Below the pieces are notes generated by a model, which saw only the letters and a list, made by a program, of their open reading frames with translations, did no database searches and was not told where the DNA came from. The translations under genes were made by a program, and so were the position numbers. This document shows, one piece after another, positions 8,426 through 16,037 of a stretch of DNA of 64,000 bases (position 1 is its first letter; each line of letters begins with the position of its first letter). Source of the stretch: Flavisolibacter ginsenosidimutans (GTDB lineage: Bacteria > Bacteroidota > Bacteroidia > Chitinophagales > Chitinophagaceae); assembly GCF_007970805.1 (NCBI RefSeq), contig NZ_CP042433.1, positions 2,418,001-2,482,000 on the forward strand, given 5' to 3'.

Positions 8426-8791
8426 ATGGAGGGACAGCGTAAATATGATTTAGAAGACCGGTTGGTGAAGTTTGCCATTCTTGCTTTAGAAGTTTGCGAC
8501 TTGCTGCCCAACACGAAAGCAGGACAAAACCTCGAACATCAATTATCAAAAAGTGGTACAGTACCGGCTTTACTGTACGGCGAAGCACAAGGTGCAGAAT
8601 CTCGCGCAGACTTTATACACAAGATGAAAATGCTGTTGAAAGAATTGCGTGAATCAAAAATCAACCTTCGAATCATTATCGAAAAGCCACTGATAGCTCA
8701 CGAGAAAGTAAACACAACGTTGCAAGAGTGCAACGAGCTTATCGGCATTTTTACGGCAAGCATACAAACGGCCAAAAGCAATAAAGTTTGA
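8426..8791 (+). CDS. four-helix-bundle protein, 23S rRNA intervening-sequence protein family
   Basis: The 121 residues fit the S23/IVP (TIGR02436-type) family: a short N-terminal segment followed by four amphipathic helices. Family-typical pieces are LEDRLVKFAILALEVCDLLP, GTVPALLYGEAQGAESRADFIHKMKMLLKELRES and CNELIGIF. Relatives are encoded inside 23S rRNA intervening sequences or scattered on chromosomes, and Avd of diversity-generating retroelements has the same fold and binds nucleic acid. The molecular role of stand-alone members is not established. It lies between thyA and folA inside an AT-rich inverted repeat, which suggests insertion as a unit. Confidence 0.88.
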   Translation: MEGQRKYDLEDRLVKFAILALEVCDLLPNTKAGQNLEHQLSKSGTVPALLYGEAQGAESRADFIHKMKMLLKELRESKINLRIIIEKPLIAHEKVNTTLQECNELIGIFTASIQTAKSNKV

Positions 8792-8826
8792 CAGTTTTAG
8801 ATTTTACATTCTACATTTTACATTTC
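8792..8826 (+). repeat. right arm of AT-rich inverted repeat around four-helix-bundle gene
   Basis: TTTTAGATTTTACATTCTAC mirrors the left arm at 8389-8425 with one mismatch. The right arm runs up to the folA start codon. Confidence 0.7.
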
Positions 8827-9321
8827 ATGCTCATCTCTCTTTTGGTAGCGGCTTCAGAAAACAACGTCATCGGCAAAGACAACAAGCTTCCCTGGCACCT
8901 GCCTGATGATTTAAAGTATTTCAAAAATCTCACGTGGGCCATGCCTATTTTAATGGGACGAAAAACATTTGATTCCATTGGCAAGCCACTGCCCGGAAGA
9001 AAAAGCATTGTCATCACACGAAACAACGATTGGGGCCACGAAGGCGTGGACGTGGTTCACTCAATAGAAGCAGCGGTTGAAAAAGCAAAGGAATACGGCG
9101 CGAAAGAAATTTTTGTGATTGGCGGCGCGGAGATTTTTAAAACATCGTTGCCAAATGCAAACAGAATTTATTTAACACGCATTCATCATCCATTTGACGG
9201 CGATGTTTTTTTCCCGGTAATTAACGAAAAAGAATGGACGCTTGTGTCGAAACGTTACTGCGAAAAAGACGCAAAGAATGCGTACGACCATACGTACCAG
9301 GTTTGGGAAAGGAAAATGTAA
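8827..9321 (+). CDS. folA: dihydrofolate reductase
   Basis: The 164-residue enzyme begins ISLLVAASENNVIGKDNKLPWHLPDDLKYF, with the substrate-binding Asp/Glu region (LPDDLKYFK) and the conserved Trp of PWHLP. Cofactor elements are MGRKTFDSIGKPLPGR and VIGGAEIF. It reduces dihydrofolate to tetrahydrofolate with NADPH, completing the cycle begun by ThyA. I chose the ATG at 8827 because the in-frame upstream extension to 8788 only translates the AT-rich repeat arm. It is likely cotranscribed with the preceding genes. Confidence 0.96.
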   Translation: MLISLLVAASENNVIGKDNKLPWHLPDDLKYFKNLTWAMPILMGRKTFDSIGKPLPGRKSIVITRNNDWGHEGVDVVHSIEAAVEKAKEYGAKEIFVIGGAEIFKTSLPNANRIYLTRIHHPFDGDVFFPVINEKEWTLVSKRYCEKDAKNAYDHTYQVWERKM

Positions 9322-9394
9322 AAAGAAAGACCGTTGCAGAGAGACCCATAGTTTTACATTCTGAATTTTACATTTTCCATTTTACATTTCCATC
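9322..9394 (+). repeat. AT-rich word repeat between folA and methyltransferase
   Basis: The spacer holds the same TTTTACATT word as the repeat arms at 8389 and 8792, three times within 9350-9390 (pattern TTTTACATTCTGAATTTTAC, then CATTTTCCATTTTACATTTC). It pairs with the opposite-sense GAAAATGTAAAAAG at the 3' end of folA. Confidence 0.6.
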
Positions 9395-10192
9395 GTGTAT
9401 TCGTCTTTTCAATTAGCGAAAAAATATTTCCATTATTCCCTCACGGCTTACAACGGCAAAGGCCACGGTATGCATTCGCCGTTTGTATTTCAGTTCATTC
9501 TTCACGTGCTGAACAACAAGTCGGGCTATCAACCGCCAACTAAAATTGAAGCGCTTCGCAAAGAACTTTTAGCGGACAAGCGTGTGTTGCAAATTGAAGA
9601 TTTGGGTGCGGGTTCAAGAACGGCGGTCACGAAACAACGAAGCGTTCAGCAAATTGCCGCCTCGGCACTCAAGTCAAAAAAATACGCACGGCTTTTGTTC
9701 CGGCTGACGAAGCACTACCGGCCAAAAACAATTCTCGAACTGGGAACTTCACTGGGCCTTACAACGGCGTACTTCGCAATGGCAAATCCCGAGGCCAACA
9801 TCATCACCATCGAAGGCAGCAAAGCAATCGCTCAAATCGTGCAGGAAAATTTCAAACGCTTAGGCTTAGAAAATATTGAATTACAGAACGGAAATTTTGA
9901 TGAGCTACTGTCATCAGTCATCAGTCATCAGTCATCAATAGACCTTGCTTACATTGACGGCAACCACCGTTATGAACCCACGCTGCGTTATTTTCATCAA
10001 CTTGTTTCCAACACTCACAACGATTCTATCCTTGTTTTCGACGACGTCCATTGGAGCGAAGAAATGGAAAAAGCCTGGGCCGAAATCAAGGCGCATCCCG
10101 CTGTGCAATGCACGGTGGACGTGTTCTTTTTGGGCTTTGTTTTCTTTCGCAAAGAGTTCAAAGCAAAGCAGCATTTCACCGTTCGTTTTTGA
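9395..10192 (+). CDS. class I SAM-dependent methyltransferase
   Basis: The 265-residue protein starts at GTG 9395 because no ATG fits before the conserved N-terminus (SSFQLAKKYFHYSLTAYNGKGHGMHSPFVF). The SAM-binding core is TILELGTSLGLTTAYFA, followed by IITIEGSKAIAQIVQENF, and the later acidic motif LAYIDGNHRY resembles O-methyltransferase family 3. Substrate unknown. A perfect 7-bp repeat, GTCATCA four times at 9910-9937, is read in frame just before the LAYIDGNH strand and encodes SSVISHQSS. Gain or loss of one unit would shift the frame. Confidence 0.85.
   Translation: MYSSFQLAKKYFHYSLTAYNGKGHGMHSPFVFQFILHVLNNKSGYQPPTKIEALRKELLADKRVLQIEDLGAGSRTAVTKQRSVQQIAASALKSKKYARLLFRLTKHYRPKTILELGTSLGLTTAYFAMANPEANIITIEGSKAIAQIVQENFKRLGLENIELQNGNFDELLSSVISHQSSIDLAYIDGNHRYEPTLRYFHQLVSNTHNDSILVFDDVHWSEEMEKAWAEIKAHPAVQCTVDVFFLGFVFFRKEFKAKQHFTVRF
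9910..9937 (+). repeat. four tandem copies of the 7-mer GTCATCA inside a gene
   Basis: The four units are exact and contiguous. Because 7 is not a multiple of 3, slippage by one unit truncates the methyltransferase after about 180 residues. Confidence 0.85.
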
Positions 10193-10222
10193 GCGTACCG
10201 CATTTTGCAATAATTTGGCCGC

Positions 10223-11371
10223 ATGATTGTCGGTCTCCTGAAAGAACCACCAACCGAAACAAGGGTTTCGCTTTTACCCGAAGGTGTTTCGGCTCTAACC
10301 AAAAAAGGCATCCAGGTAATTGTAGAAACCGGTGCGGGTTTAAAAGCATCGGCCACTAACGCAGATTACGAAAAAGCCGGCGCAAAGGCCGGAAGTGCCG
10401 AAGACGTGATTGCGGCAAGCGACGTGATTCTCTCCATTCATCCGCCCGATGCAAGGCTTAAAATACCGGCCGGAAAAATTCTCCTTGGCGTTTACCAGGT
10501 TCTGTACAACTCAGACCGGGTGCAGCAATGGACGCAAGACGGCCTGACGGTTTTCAGTCTTGAAATGCTTCCACGCACCACCCGTGCACAAAGCATGGAC
10601 GTTTTGAGTTCGCAGGCAAACATTGCGGGATACAAAGCTGTGTTGTTGGCCGCCAACCTTTATCCGCGCTACTTTCCCATGTTTATGACCGCAGCGGGCA
10701 GCATTGCGCCGGCTAAAGTTCTGATTCTGGGTGCAGGCGTTGCCGGTTTGCAAGCTATTGCTACGGCTCGTCGCTTGGGTGCTGTGGTGGAAGTGTTTGA
10801 TACAAGGCCTGCCGTAAAAGAAGAAGTGCAAAGTCTCGGCGCAAAATTTATTGAAGTAGAAGGTGCGGCCGATGCATCGAAGGCCGGCGGCTATGCCGTT
10901 GAGCAAACCGAGGAATACAAACAAAAGCAGCAGCAACGCATTAAAGAAAGCATTGCCAAAGCAGACATTGTAATCACTACGGCGCAGATTCCCGGCAAGA
11001 AGGCGCCGATACTTATTACCGAAGAAATGTTGGACGGAATGCGCAACGGTTCAATCGTCATTGATCTTGCGGCAGCCACGGGTGGAAACACGCCGTTTAC
11101 CAAAAACAACGAAAGCGTTGTACGAAATGGCGTCACCATTGTAGGGAACAGCAACCTGCAGGCAACTACGCCATCCGACGCCAGCAAATTGTACGGCAAG
11201 AACATTTTAAACTTTTTGGGCCTCATCACCACAAAAGAAGGGAGCCTCAATTTGAACTGGGATGACGATTTGGTAAAAGGCGCCTGCGTTGCACACAACG
11301 GACAAATCACAAACGAGAGAGTGCAACAACTCACGGGCAATCTCCAACCAACAACAATCAACAATCAATAA
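10223..11371 (+). CDS. pntA: NAD(P) transhydrogenase alpha subunit, domain I
   Basis: The 382 residues correspond to the soluble NAD(H)-binding dI part (PntAA). The N-terminal alanine dehydrogenase-like domain starts VGLLKEPPTETRVSLLPEGV, and the Rossmann motif GAGVAG is at residues 170-175 followed by ATARRLGAVVEVFD. The RQD-type loop region is RTTRAQSMDVLSSQANIAG. The enzyme couples hydride transfer from NADH to NADP+ with proton influx and so feeds NADPH to biosynthesis. The alpha subunit is split in two genes, as in Rhodospirillum, and followed 6 bases later by the membrane part. Confidence 0.95.
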   Translation: MIVGLLKEPPTETRVSLLPEGVSALTKKGIQVIVETGAGLKASATNADYEKAGAKAGSAEDVIAASDVILSIHPPDARLKIPAGKILLGVYQVLYNSDRVQQWTQDGLTVFSLEMLPRTTRAQSMDVLSSQANIAGYKAVLLAANLYPRYFPMFMTAAGSIAPAKVLILGAGVAGLQAIATARRLGAVVEVFDTRPAVKEEVQSLGAKFIEVEGAADASKAGGYAVEQTEEYKQKQQQRIKESIAKADIVITTAQIPGKKAPILITEEMLDGMRNGSIVIDLAAATGGNTPFTKNNESVVRNGVTIVGNSNLQATTPSDASKLYGKNILNFLGLITTKEGSLNLNWDDDLVKGACVAHNGQITNERVQQLTGNLQPTTINNQ

Positions 11372-11377
11372 GCAACA

Positions 11378-11689
11378 ATGGGAATACTGAACTGGATTGC
11401 GGGTAACGAACAAATCATTTACATCGTTATCCTGATGATTTTTGTGGGCATCGAAGTCATTGGCCGCGTACCAAGCGTTTTGCACACGCCGCTCATGAGC
11501 GGCGCCAACGCCATTCACGGCGTGGTTATTATTGGCGCCATCATCGTGATGGGCAAGGCCGAAAGCGACAATTACCTTGCGTTAATACTTGGCTTTCTTG
11601 CCGTGATATTGGGAACGCTGAACGTTGTCGGCGGCTTTGTGGTAACAGACCGCATGCTTGAAATGTTTAAATCCAAAAAGAAGAAATAA
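11378..11689 (+). CDS. NAD(P) transhydrogenase alpha subunit, membrane part (PntAB type)
   Basis: The 103-residue protein has three predicted membrane helices (about 8-27, 47-62 and 68-92) and corresponds to the C-terminal membrane segment fused to PntA in E. coli. The line VFVGIEVIGRVPSVLHTPLMSGANAIHGVVIIGA is highly family-typical. Together with PntB it makes the proton channel of domain II. It sits between the soluble alpha gene (6 bases upstream) and pntB (6 bases downstream), a classic three-gene operon. Confidence 0.95.
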   Translation: MGILNWIAGNEQIIYIVILMIFVGIEVIGRVPSVLHTPLMSGANAIHGVVIIGAIIVMGKAESDNYLALILGFLAVILGTLNVVGGFVVTDRMLEMFKSKKKK

Positions 11690-11695
11690 CCGCAC

Positions 11696-13156
11696 ATGGA
11701 AATCAGCCTTCTCACTTTATTATACATCATTGCCTCCGTTACGTTCATCATTGGCTTAAAGATGCTTTCGCATCCGGAATCGGCACGAAAGGGAAACCTT
11801 GTGGCGGCTACCGGCATGACGCTGGCGATTCTCGGAACCATCTTTTTATACCGCGACGATGCCGGTAATCACCTGCACAATTATGCGTGGATCTTTGGTG
11901 GCATTGCTATTGGCGGCGTGATTGGAACCCTGGCCGCAAAAAAAGTAAAGATGACCGCGATGCCGGAAATGGTAAGCCTTTTCAACGGCATGGGCGGCGC
12001 TTGCGCGGCGTTGATTTCGTTGGTGGAGTTTGGACATCTTTCCAAAATTGCCGGAGGGTTCACAATGTATCCGCCACTTAGCGGCGTCGAAAACAATTTT
12101 GTACAAAACGTACCAACTGGCGAATTACTCATTATCCTCTTGGGTTTAATTATCGGTTCAATTTCATTTGCCGGCAGTATGATTGCATGGGGAAAACTGA
12201 ACGGAAGGATCAAAGATTTTTCATTTAACGGCCAGCACATTTTCAACATTGTGTTATTACTTGTGATTGTTGGTTTGGCGGCTTACGTCATTGGATGGTT
12301 TCCGGAAAGCAGAAATATTTTATTCTACGCCGTTTTTGCATTGGCTTTACTTTACGGCGTTTTCTTCGTGCTGCCAATCGGCGGCGCCGACATGCCTGTC
12401 GTGATTTCTTTGCTCAACTCTTTTACCGGTGTGGCCGCGGCTTGCGGAGGCTTTTTATACAGTAACAAAGTGATGCTCACCGGCGGCATCCTTGTTGGCG
12501 CTGCGGGTACGTTGCTTACTATTCTGATGTGCAAAGCCATGAACCGCTCACTGGCAAATGTGTTAATCGGTTCCTTTGGCGGCGGGGCAAAAACAAGTGC
12601 CGGAGCTACAAATAAAGAGGCGGGAGCGTACAAAGAAATCAGTTTGGCCGATGCTGCGGTAGTAATGGCATACGCCAACAAAGTAATGATTGTTCCGGGT
12701 TATGGTTTGGCCGTGGCACAGGCGCAACACGCTTGCCACGAGTTGGAAAAATTATTAAACGAAAGAGGCGTTGAAGTAAAATATGCCATTCATCCCGTTG
12801 CGGGCCGTATGCCCGGACACATGAACGTACTGCTGGCCGAAGCGGACGTGAATTACGAAAAGCTGGAAGAAATGGAACAAGCCAACGAAGCATTTCCATC
12901 CACCGATGTTGTGCTCATTCTTGGTGCAAACGACGTGGTAAACCCGGCTGCCAAATCCGATCCTTCCTCTCCTATTTACGGCATGCCGATTCTTGACGTT
13001 GAAAATGCAAAAACGGTTATCGTGAACAAACGAAGCATGAAGCCTGGTTATGCGGGCATTGAAAACGATTTGTTCTTCCGCCCGAAAACCTCCATGTTGT
13101 TCGGCGATGCAAAAAAAGTGTTGCAGGATTTAATTGGTGAGATAAAAAACATTTAA
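11696..13156 (+). CDS. pntB: NAD(P) transhydrogenase beta subunit
   Basis: The 486 residues comprise about eight membrane helices (dII) up to residue about 290, then the NADP(H)-binding dIII with VIVPGYGLAVAQAQHACHEL, HPVAGRMPGHMNVLLAEA and the GANDVVNPAA motif. The end carries SMKPGYAGIENDLFF. It completes the proton-translocating transhydrogenase in the inner membrane. The operon ends in a strong terminator 23 bases later. Confidence 0.97.
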   Translation: MEISLLTLLYIIASVTFIIGLKMLSHPESARKGNLVAATGMTLAILGTIFLYRDDAGNHLHNYAWIFGGIAIGGVIGTLAAKKVKMTAMPEMVSLFNGMGGACAALISLVEFGHLSKIAGGFTMYPPLSGVENNFVQNVPTGELLIILLGLIIGSISFAGSMIAWGKLNGRIKDFSFNGQHIFNIVLLLVIVGLAAYVIGWFPESRNILFYAVFALALLYGVFFVLPIGGADMPVVISLLNSFTGVAAACGGFLYSNKVMLTGGILVGAAGTLLTILMCKAMNRSLANVLIGSFGGGAKTSAGATNKEAGAYKEISLADAAVVMAYANKVMIVPGYGLAVAQAQHACHELEKLLNERGVEVKYAIHPVAGRMPGHMNVLLAEADVNYEKLEEMEQANEAFPSTDVVLILGANDVVNPAAKSDPSSPIYGMPILDVENAKTVIVNKRSMKPGYAGIENDLFFRPKTSMLFGDAKKVLQDLIGEIKNI

Positions 13157-13179
13157 GCGAAACTTTTGTCCGCTTTGAA

Positions 13180-13210
13180 AACTCAATCCTTTTGGGATTG
13201 AGTTTTTTCT
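13180..13210 (+). terminator. terminator of the transhydrogenase operon
   Basis: AACTCAATCC (13180-13189) pairs perfectly with GGATTGAGTT (13195-13204) around a TTTTG loop, and a T-rich tract follows. Confidence 0.9.
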
Positions 13211-13295
13211 TTTGTGTGCATTCCTGCGTTGCCACCATTGAGTTTGAGGTTTATAAAAATTCATTGCACAGCCCTTACGCCAGTTGTTCGGCGGT

Positions 13296-13303
13296 TACCT
13301 TTG
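13296..13303 (+). promoter_or_regulatory. -7 promoter box of thioesterase gene
   Basis: TACCTTTG is an exact TAnnTTTG box. It ends only five bases before the ATG at 13309, so the message would be leaderless or nearly so. No clear -33 element. Confidence 0.5.
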
Positions 13304-13308
13304 CGCAA

Positions 13309-13839
13309 ATGAAAAAAATGCAAGCGAGAAATCCATCGGACAGTTATACCATGATGACGGAAATCGTTCTTCCCAACGACACGAATGTGTTTGGCAATCT
13401 TATGGGTGGACGGTTGATGTACTGGATGGACATTGCCGCGGCCATTGCCGCGCAGCGGCATTGCAACGCACCGGTGGTTACGGCTTCGGTGGACAATATC
13501 TCCTTTGAAAACCCCATCAAGCTTGGCAACACGGTGCACATCGAGGCCAAAGTTTCCCGCGCCTTTAACACCTCAATGGAAGTGCATTTAAAAGTGTGGG
13601 GCGAGGACTTTACACAGCAATTCAAATACAAAAGCAACGAAGCCTATTACACTTTTGTAGCGCTTGACCCCAACCGAAGACCGCGGGTTGTACCGCCGTT
13701 AACACCCGAAACGGAAGAAGAGAAAAGGCTGTACGAAGGCGCTCTGCACCGCCGGCAGGTAAGGCTCATTTTGGGCGGCAAAATGAAACCCGATGAAGCC
13801 GCAGAATTAAAAGCATTGTTCTTTACCAAACACGATTAA
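13309..13839 (+). CDS. acyl-CoA thioesterase (hotdog fold)
   Basis: The 176-residue product has one hotdog domain of the YciA/BACH type: TEIVLPNDTNVFGNLMGGRLMYWMDIAAAIAAQRH holds the catalytic Asn/Asp region, and TASVDNISFENPIKLGNTVHIEAKVSR the second strand group. It hydrolyses acyl-CoA to fatty acid and CoA in the cytosol. Specificity is not readable. I start at ATG 13309. The longer frame from 13192 would run through the pnt terminator and the promoter box. A DUF1330 gene follows one base after the stop. Confidence 0.9.
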   Translation: MKKMQARNPSDSYTMMTEIVLPNDTNVFGNLMGGRLMYWMDIAAAIAAQRHCNAPVVTASVDNISFENPIKLGNTVHIEAKVSRAFNTSMEVHLKVWGEDFTQQFKYKSNEAYYTFVALDPNRRPRVVPPLTPETEEEKRLYEGALHRRQVRLILGGKMKPDEAAELKALFFTKHD

Positions 13840-13840
13840 T

Positions 13841-14128
13841 ATGGCAGCCTACATCATTGTTGAAGTGGATGTACACAATCCCAAAGAATACGAAGACTAT
13901 AAAAAATTAACCACGGCTTCTCTATCGGGTTACAATGGAAAATTCATTGTACGCGGCGGTGCTACCGAAACACTGGAAGGCGGCTGGCAGGCCAAGCGCA
14001 TTGTGGTGCTGGAATTTCCAAACAAAGAGTTGGCAAAGCAATGGTGGTCTTCGGAAGAATACGCACCGGCAAAAGCATTACGCCAAAAGAATGCAACAAC
14101 AAAAATGATTTTGGTGGAAGGAGTGTAG
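13841..14128 (+). CDS. DUF1330 domain protein
   Basis: The 95-residue protein is a single ferredoxin-like (dimeric alpha/beta barrel) domain with the DUF1330 pattern: YIIVEVDVHNPKEYEDYKK, GGATETLEGGWQAKRIVVLEFP and KQWWSSEEYAPAKALR. Family function is unknown; the fold is that of small monooxygenase-like or ligand-binding dimers. It is almost certainly cotranscribed with the thioesterase gene (one base between them). Confidence 0.9.
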   Translation: MAAYIIVEVDVHNPKEYEDYKKLTTASLSGYNGKFIVRGGATETLEGGWQAKRIVVLEFPNKELAKQWWSSEEYAPAKALRQKNATTKMILVEGV

Positions 14129-14269
14129 AGATTGTTGGCTGTTGATAGTTGGTGGTTGGTTGAAGCAGCGATTGCAAAAAAAGCAAGAGTAAATTTTTCT
14201 TCTTTCAAAAATGTATTGCTTTAGTATTTCTTGTACAAACAACGATCAACTACCTACGGCCAACCGTAC

Positions 14270-15043
14270 TTACGCAGCCTTTTCTTCTACCGTCTTCCAG
14301 TGGTGTGCGCCCTTCATCATGTACTCCTTGCTTTGTTCGATGGCGTCCATCACTTGCGCCAAAATATCCTCAGGTCTTGCTTCGTAATCTATTTGCAGTG
14401 CCGGCTTGAACGTTACGCTGAGCAAAGTGCCTTTCTTTTTAAACTTCAGTCCCTTTTTATTAAAGGCCCGCCAAAAGCCGCTGATGACAACAGGGATTAC
14501 CGTGGGCTTGCAATGTTTGATGATGTAAGCCGTTCCTTTGCGTCCCGGCGCAAAAGGCTTTGTAGTGCCTTGCGGAAACGTGATGACCCAAGCATTGTTC
14601 AATGCCCGTTCAATTTTTCGGGTATCGCTTGGGTCGAGCCCGCGGCGGGCTTCGTTGCCGTCTTTCTTCCACGTGCGTTTAACGGTTAACGCTCCGGCAA
14701 GCGTGAACAAGCGGCTGATCCAACTGCTCTTCATTGTTTCCTCCGCGGCTACGTAATAAACTCTGGTAAACGGATTGAGCAAATAGTACGGCACCCCCAA
14801 CTTGTTTCGCTTGCGCCATTTCACGGCGCAAAAAATGTGAAGAAAAGTGATGACATCGGCGAAATAAGTTTGGTGGTTGCTCACGAAAAGCACGTTCCTT
14901 TTCGGAAGATTTTCGATGTGTTCGGTGCCGCTGATTTTTAGTTTGTTTACAATGGCAAGTCCAGGATACGAAAAGACGCCTACCAATGCGTAAACGATTT
15001 TGCGCACCAGTTTGTATTCGGCTAACTTTTTCCAGATGTTCAT
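14270..15043 (-). CDS. 1-acyl-glycerol-3-phosphate acyltransferase-like protein (PlsC family)
   Basis: The 257-residue protein has the PlsC fold, with an N-terminal hydrophobic helix. Its first active-site block is SNHQTYFADV, with five residues between His and Asp where the standard motif is HX4D. The third block is FPQGTTKPFAPGRKG in place of FPEGTRS. I believe this variant is typical of a Bacteroidota subfamily, which makes loss of function unlikely. It should add the second acyl chain in phospholipid synthesis or modify an amino lipid. The ATG at 15043 is preferred to the TTG at 15049. Confidence 0.8.
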   Translation of the reverse strand: MNIWKKLAEYKLVRKIVYALVGVFSYPGLAIVNKLKISGTEHIENLPKRNVLFVSNHQTYFADVITFLHIFCAVKWRKRNKLGVPYYLLNPFTRVYYVAAEETMKSSWISRLFTLAGALTVKRTWKKDGNEARRGLDPSDTRKIERALNNAWVITFPQGTTKPFAPGRKGTAYIIKHCKPTVIPVVISGFWRAFNKKGLKFKKKGTLLSVTFKPALQIDYEARPEDILAQVMDAIEQSKEYMMKGAHHWKTVEEKAA

Positions 15044-15083
15044 GTGCAAGGCAATTGGTGTGCTAAAAGTACGTGTTTAGAAA

Positions 15084-15112
15084 TTGTTAAGTCATGCACG
15101 ATTCTATCTTTA
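15084..15112 (+). promoter_or_regulatory. promoter of SIMPL-domain gene
   Basis: TTG at 15084-15086 and TATCTTTA at 15105-15112 are 18 bases apart, close to the Bacteroidota consensus. The ATG lies 47 bases downstream. Confidence 0.5.
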
Positions 15113-15159
15113 CCGTATGTAAGGGTTTTCCTTTTTTCATCTGCATAAAAATTAATGCC

Positions 15160-15879
15160 ATGAAAACAATGTTTCTTTTTTTAGCGGGTTCGTTATTGAC
15201 GTTAACGGGCTTTGCGCAGACTTATGCGAACAATCCTTACCCGCGCACAATTACCGCAAACGGCAGTGCCGAAATGGAAATCGTGCCGGATGAAATTTAT
15301 GTGCAGGTTGTCTTGAAGGAGTACGACAAGAAGGGCAATGGAAAAATCACCATTGATAAAATCCGCCAGGATTTTTTAACAGCCGTTCGCTCGCTGGGCT
15401 TGCCCGAAGATGCCGTGAGCGTGTCCAATTACGATGCGTACAGCAATCCCTGGTTGCGCAAGAAAAACAAAAAGGAGGAATTGTATGCGACCATCACGTA
15501 TCAAGTGAAGCTCCGCAACACAACGCAAGTGGATCAGTTGGTAGATAAGTTAGACGACAACGCTACGCAGAACTTTTACATCTCCCGTGTAACGCACAGC
15601 AAGATGGAAGAGTTCCGGAAAAACCTGAAAATTGAGGCCATTAAAAGCGCAAAAGAAAAAGCACAATACTTAGCCGATGCCGTGAACGAAAAAATTGGTG
15701 TGGCCATTACCATTAATGAACCGAACGAGTATTATCCGCAACCTATGTATAACGCAATGGCTTCAAACCGCATGATGAAAGCGGAGGCACAATCGGATGC
15801 TGCCCCGGAGCAACCACAAGCTGATTTCAAAAAGATCAAGATTAGGTACGAAGTAACGGTGGTGTTTGAATTGAAGTAA
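15160..15879 (+). CDS. SIMPL (DUF541) domain exported protein
   Basis: The 239-residue product has a signal peptide (cleavage after GFAQ) and a SIMPL domain: RTITANGSAEMEIVPDEIYVQVVLKEYDKKG, then VSNYDAY and a conserved helix KSAKEKAQYLADAV. Related proteins (E. coli YggE, Brucella BP26) are periplasmic, form ring oligomers and are linked to stress resistance, but the biochemical activity is not established. The start at 15160 is chosen because it puts the signal peptide at the N-terminus; the longer frame from 15094 overlaps the promoter. Confidence 0.85.
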   Translation: MKTMFLFLAGSLLTLTGFAQTYANNPYPRTITANGSAEMEIVPDEIYVQVVLKEYDKKGNGKITIDKIRQDFLTAVRSLGLPEDAVSVSNYDAYSNPWLRKKNKKEELYATITYQVKLRNTTQVDQLVDKLDDNATQNFYISRVTHSKMEEFRKNLKIEAIKSAKEKAQYLADAVNEKIGVAITINEPNEYYPQPMYNAMASNRMMKAEAQSDAAPEQPQADFKKIKIRYEVTVVFELK

Positions 15880-15984
15880 ACCATTTTGTCTGAACAGGCT
15901 TGCCAAACATACAAGCGTGCCCTTCGACTTCGCTCAGGATGAACTTGCAAGGAAAGTTAAATGGATGGATGAACCTTTGGCCCA

Positions 15985-16015
15985 TAAAAAAATCCCGTCA
16001 TTGCTGACGGGATTT
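15985..16015. terminator. bidirectional terminator after rpsA and SIMPL gene
   Basis: AATCCCGTCA (15991-16000) and TGACGGGATT (16005-16014) form a 10-bp stem with a TTGC loop. A-runs on the left and T-runs on the right serve rpsA on the minus strand and the SIMPL gene on the plus strand. Confidence 0.88.
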
Positions 16016-16037
16016 TCATTATAGAGAGATCGAAGAA

